Assembly: GCA_037443425.1 (NCBI GenBank)
Contig: JBBIOI010000142.1
Coordinates: 1-8,025, forward strand
DNA: 8,025 nt
DNA from: JBBIOI01 sp037443425
Lineage (GTDB): Bacteria; Desulfobacterota; BSN033; UBA1163
Direction of reading: 5' to 3'
Shown here: in pieces, positions 6,672 to 8,025 of the stretch
Position numbering within the stretch: the stretch's first letter is position 1
How the letters are laid out: every line of letters starts with the position of its first letter
Notes under the pieces: generated by a model
Databases searched by the model: none
What the model was told of the DNA's origin: nothing
The model's input: the letters and a program-made list of their open reading frames with translations, nothing else
Program-made: the position numbers and the translations under genes

Positions 6672-6677
6672 AGGTGA
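6671..6677 (+). promoter_or_regulatory. Strong ribosome-binding site before the last GT2-like gene
   Basis: AAGGTGA lies seven bases before ATG 6685 and overlaps the last base of the ATPase stop codon. It is among the clearest such sites in the window and fixes the start of the 421-residue protein. Confidence 0.65.
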
Positions 6678-6684
6678 AAGTTAA

Positions 6685-7950
6685 ATGTATAAATTTTCAT
6701 TTCTACTTCCAACAAGAAGTCGGCCAGCATTGGTCAAAAGGTTTTTTGAGAGTATTTTGAATAGTGCACATAACATTGAGGAGATTGAGGTGGTCTTGTG
6801 TTTGGATGAGGATGATTTAGAAAGTCAGAGCATTTCTGACGAAAGGCTTTCAATAAAAAAAGTTATCCTTCCAAAAGGGGCGAACATGGGTGCTCTGAAT
6901 CGGGCTTGTTTTGAAGCTTCGTCTGGAAGATATCTTATGCTTATTAATGATGACGTCATTATACGAACAAAAAACTGGGACCAAATTATAATGAAAATAT
7001 TCTATGTCTTTAAAGATGACATTGCCCTCATTCATGTTAATGACTTGTTATTTCGGGATAGTCTTTGCACTTTCCCAATACTTTCAAGAAAGGCGTGTTT
7101 AGCGATAGGGATATGTCCTGAAGAGTACCGGAAATATCGAATTGACGACCATATTTATGACATTTATCAAATGCTTGCATATCTAGGCCATAAAAGAATC
7201 GTTTATCTTGACGACGTTATTTTCGAGCATGACAATAAAATCCGAAATCAACAAATCCATTTGAGCCATAGTTTCAAGAATGGAATAAAAGGAGGTGAGA
7301 TTTCTATTTCCAATAAGGAGATTATAGAATTGGACCTAAAGACATTCAACGAGAAACTTGAGGAAAGAAAAAAGAATGCATTGACACTGGCACTTTTAAT
7401 TGATCAAGATGCCCTTGAAAGGAAATCCTCAGTTTACAGGGGCTTGTTGAATGATATAAAAGATCCATACAGCTATAGAAAGAAGGATTTTGTGAAAAGG
7501 ATTGAATCGGCTCAAATTGATACAATAACAGAAGATCAGGGTTTGAATATTTCGATTTTCATTCCGAATATTCAGAAAAAGAGCTTGGAGAAATGTGTTT
7601 CAATAATGAAAAGATATATTCCAGACTCTGAACTTATCATTTTAAACGAGAGCACTGGTTCATTAATAAGATTTGAGAGAGAAGAGAATAGGATAGGGGA
7701 GAAAATTCTACCAGGTGAAATTTTTCTAAAGAAACTCATTATATGGATTTTTTCATACTATTGGATTAAAAAAATATTTGAAAATTTATTAATTTTATGT
7801 AAAAAATACTACAGCTTTCCATATTCGCTAAGAAAATTCACAGATAAGTTAATGATAAGGCTCATCAATAGAATTCGGATTATATTTTATCGAAATTTTG
7901 TAATAGGCAAGTTTTTCCAAAAAGACAAAAATCCCTCTCGTTCTTACTAA
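6685..7950 (+). CDS. GT2-like glycosyltransferase with atypical C-terminal extension
   Basis: Residues 1 to about 200 form a GT-A fold of family 2 type: FSFLLPTRSRP (4-14), EIEVVLCLDEDD (33-44, where many members have VVDDGS), NMGALNRACFEASSGRYLMLINDD (67-90) with the DxD-like NDD at 88-90, then DDH at 154-156, IVYLDDVIFEHD (172-183). This version is the type found in proteins that read LCLDEDDPE-like motifs, and the domain looks complete. Residues about 205-285 are charged and helical with no match I recognise. From 288 a new GT2-like strand order appears (LNISIFIPN, then KYIP-like SELIILNESTG at 315-325), but no DxD motif or NxG loop follows. The tail, about 349-421, is rich in Ile, Phe, Tyr, Lys and Arg and may associate with the membrane. 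The other frames of this region are closed by stops, so a simple frameshift is unlikely. Donor and acceptor are unknown; activity of the N-terminal domain is plausible. Confidence 0.75.
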   Translation: MYKFSFLLPTRSRPALVKRFFESILNSAHNIEEIEVVLCLDEDDLESQSISDERLSIKKVILPKGANMGALNRACFEASSGRYLMLINDDVIIRTKNWDQIIMKIFYVFKDDIALIHVNDLLFRDSLCTFPILSRKACLAIGICPEEYRKYRIDDHIYDIYQMLAYLGHKRIVYLDDVIFEHDNKIRNQQIHLSHSFKNGIKGGEISISNKEIIELDLKTFNEKLEERKKNALTLALLIDQDALERKSSVYRGLLNDIKDPYSYRKKDFVKRIESAQIDTITEDQGLNISIFIPNIQKKSLEKCVSIMKRYIPDSELIILNESTGSLIRFEREENRIGEKILPGEIFLKKLIIWIFSYYWIKKIFENLLILCKKYYSFPYSLRKFTDKLMIRLINRIRIIFYRNFVIGKFFQKDKNPSRSY

Positions 7951-8025
7951 AAAAGAAGTAAGTAATATTTTTATTACCATCCAGATACATGTTGATGATA
8001 CTCATGTGGGATCGTAATATCATGG
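7951..8025. other. Unassigned 3' end, possibly leading into the next gene
   Basis: These 75 bases hold no gene I can call. On the + strand an open frame with ATG at 7989, 7995, 8004 and 8022 runs to the window edge without a stop, so the next gene may begin here. Only ATG 8022 has a faint ribosome-binding site (GGGA at 8008-8011). A six-pair inverted repeat (CTTACT 7943-7948 and AGTAAG 7957-7962, loop of eight) overlaps the stop of the preceding gene and is followed by a T-rich run. It is too AT-rich to be trusted as a terminator. Confidence 0.25.

Noticed and set aside
7943..7975. Inverted repeat CTTACT/AGTAAG followed by a T-rich run, as a terminator.
   Set aside because: A six-pair, AT-rich stem overlapping a stop codon, with a broken T run, is too weak to call.
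1..8025. CRISPR arrays, insertion sequences, tRNA genes, direct repeats or toxin-antitoxin genes.
   Set aside because: Reading both strands by eye showed no regularly spaced repeats, transposase motifs, tRNA-like cloverleaf or small paired genes. The window is almost fully occupied by the polysaccharide genes.

Overview
The window is one stretch of a bacterial cell-surface polysaccharide biosynthesis and export locus. All ten recognisable genes lie on the + strand and are closely packed (overlaps of 4 bases to gaps of about 100), which suggests one long operon. The sequence is AT-rich, roughly one third G+C by eye, with much AAA and AGA/AGG codon use. The gene set fits an envelope glycan exported by an ABC transporter (Wzm/Wzt type), so a Gram-negative, probably uncultured, bacterium is the best guess. 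No ribosomal or other phylogenetic marker is present, so the phylum cannot be fixed and a TagGH-like Gram-positive setting is not formally excluded.

Layout: (1) 2-373, the C-terminal end of a probable membrane glycosyltransferase of the ArnT/PMT type, cut by the window edge; (2) 478-1548, a two-part GNAT acyltransferase; (3) 1570-2400, a NodB-fold polysaccharide deacetylase resembling the subfamily found in exosortase (XrtA)/PEP-CTERM exopolysaccharide loci; (4) 2404-3426, a GT2 glycosyltransferase of the rhamnosyltransferase-like type; (5 and 6) 3455-3910 and 3907-4398, an Alg14-like and Alg13-like pair (PssD/PssE type) joined by an ATGA overlap, probably one two-subunit glycosyltransferase; (7) 4421-5104, a class I SAM methyltransferase; (8 and 9) 5137-5916 and 5913-6671, an ABC-2 permease and its ATPase, again with an ATGA overlap; (10) 6685-7950, a GT2-like protein with an unusual, very AT-rich C-terminal extension. 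The last 75 bases hold no gene I can call, although an open frame beginning at 7989 may start the next one.

Working model (inference): GT2 and the Alg13/14-like pair build a repeat unit on a lipid carrier, the methyltransferase, acyltransferase and deacetylase modify sugars, and Wzm/Wzt moves the lipid-linked chain across the inner membrane. The ATPase stops right after its nucleotide-binding domain and lacks the sugar-binding domain that some Wzt proteins use to read chain ends.

I found no sign of a wholly new system, CRISPR array, mobile element or RNA gene. The more interesting points are the mixture of exosortase-locus-type modification enzymes with an ABC exporter, the compositional step around 2.4-4.4 kb, and the C-terminal half of the last gene, which looks like a degenerate second GT2 domain.
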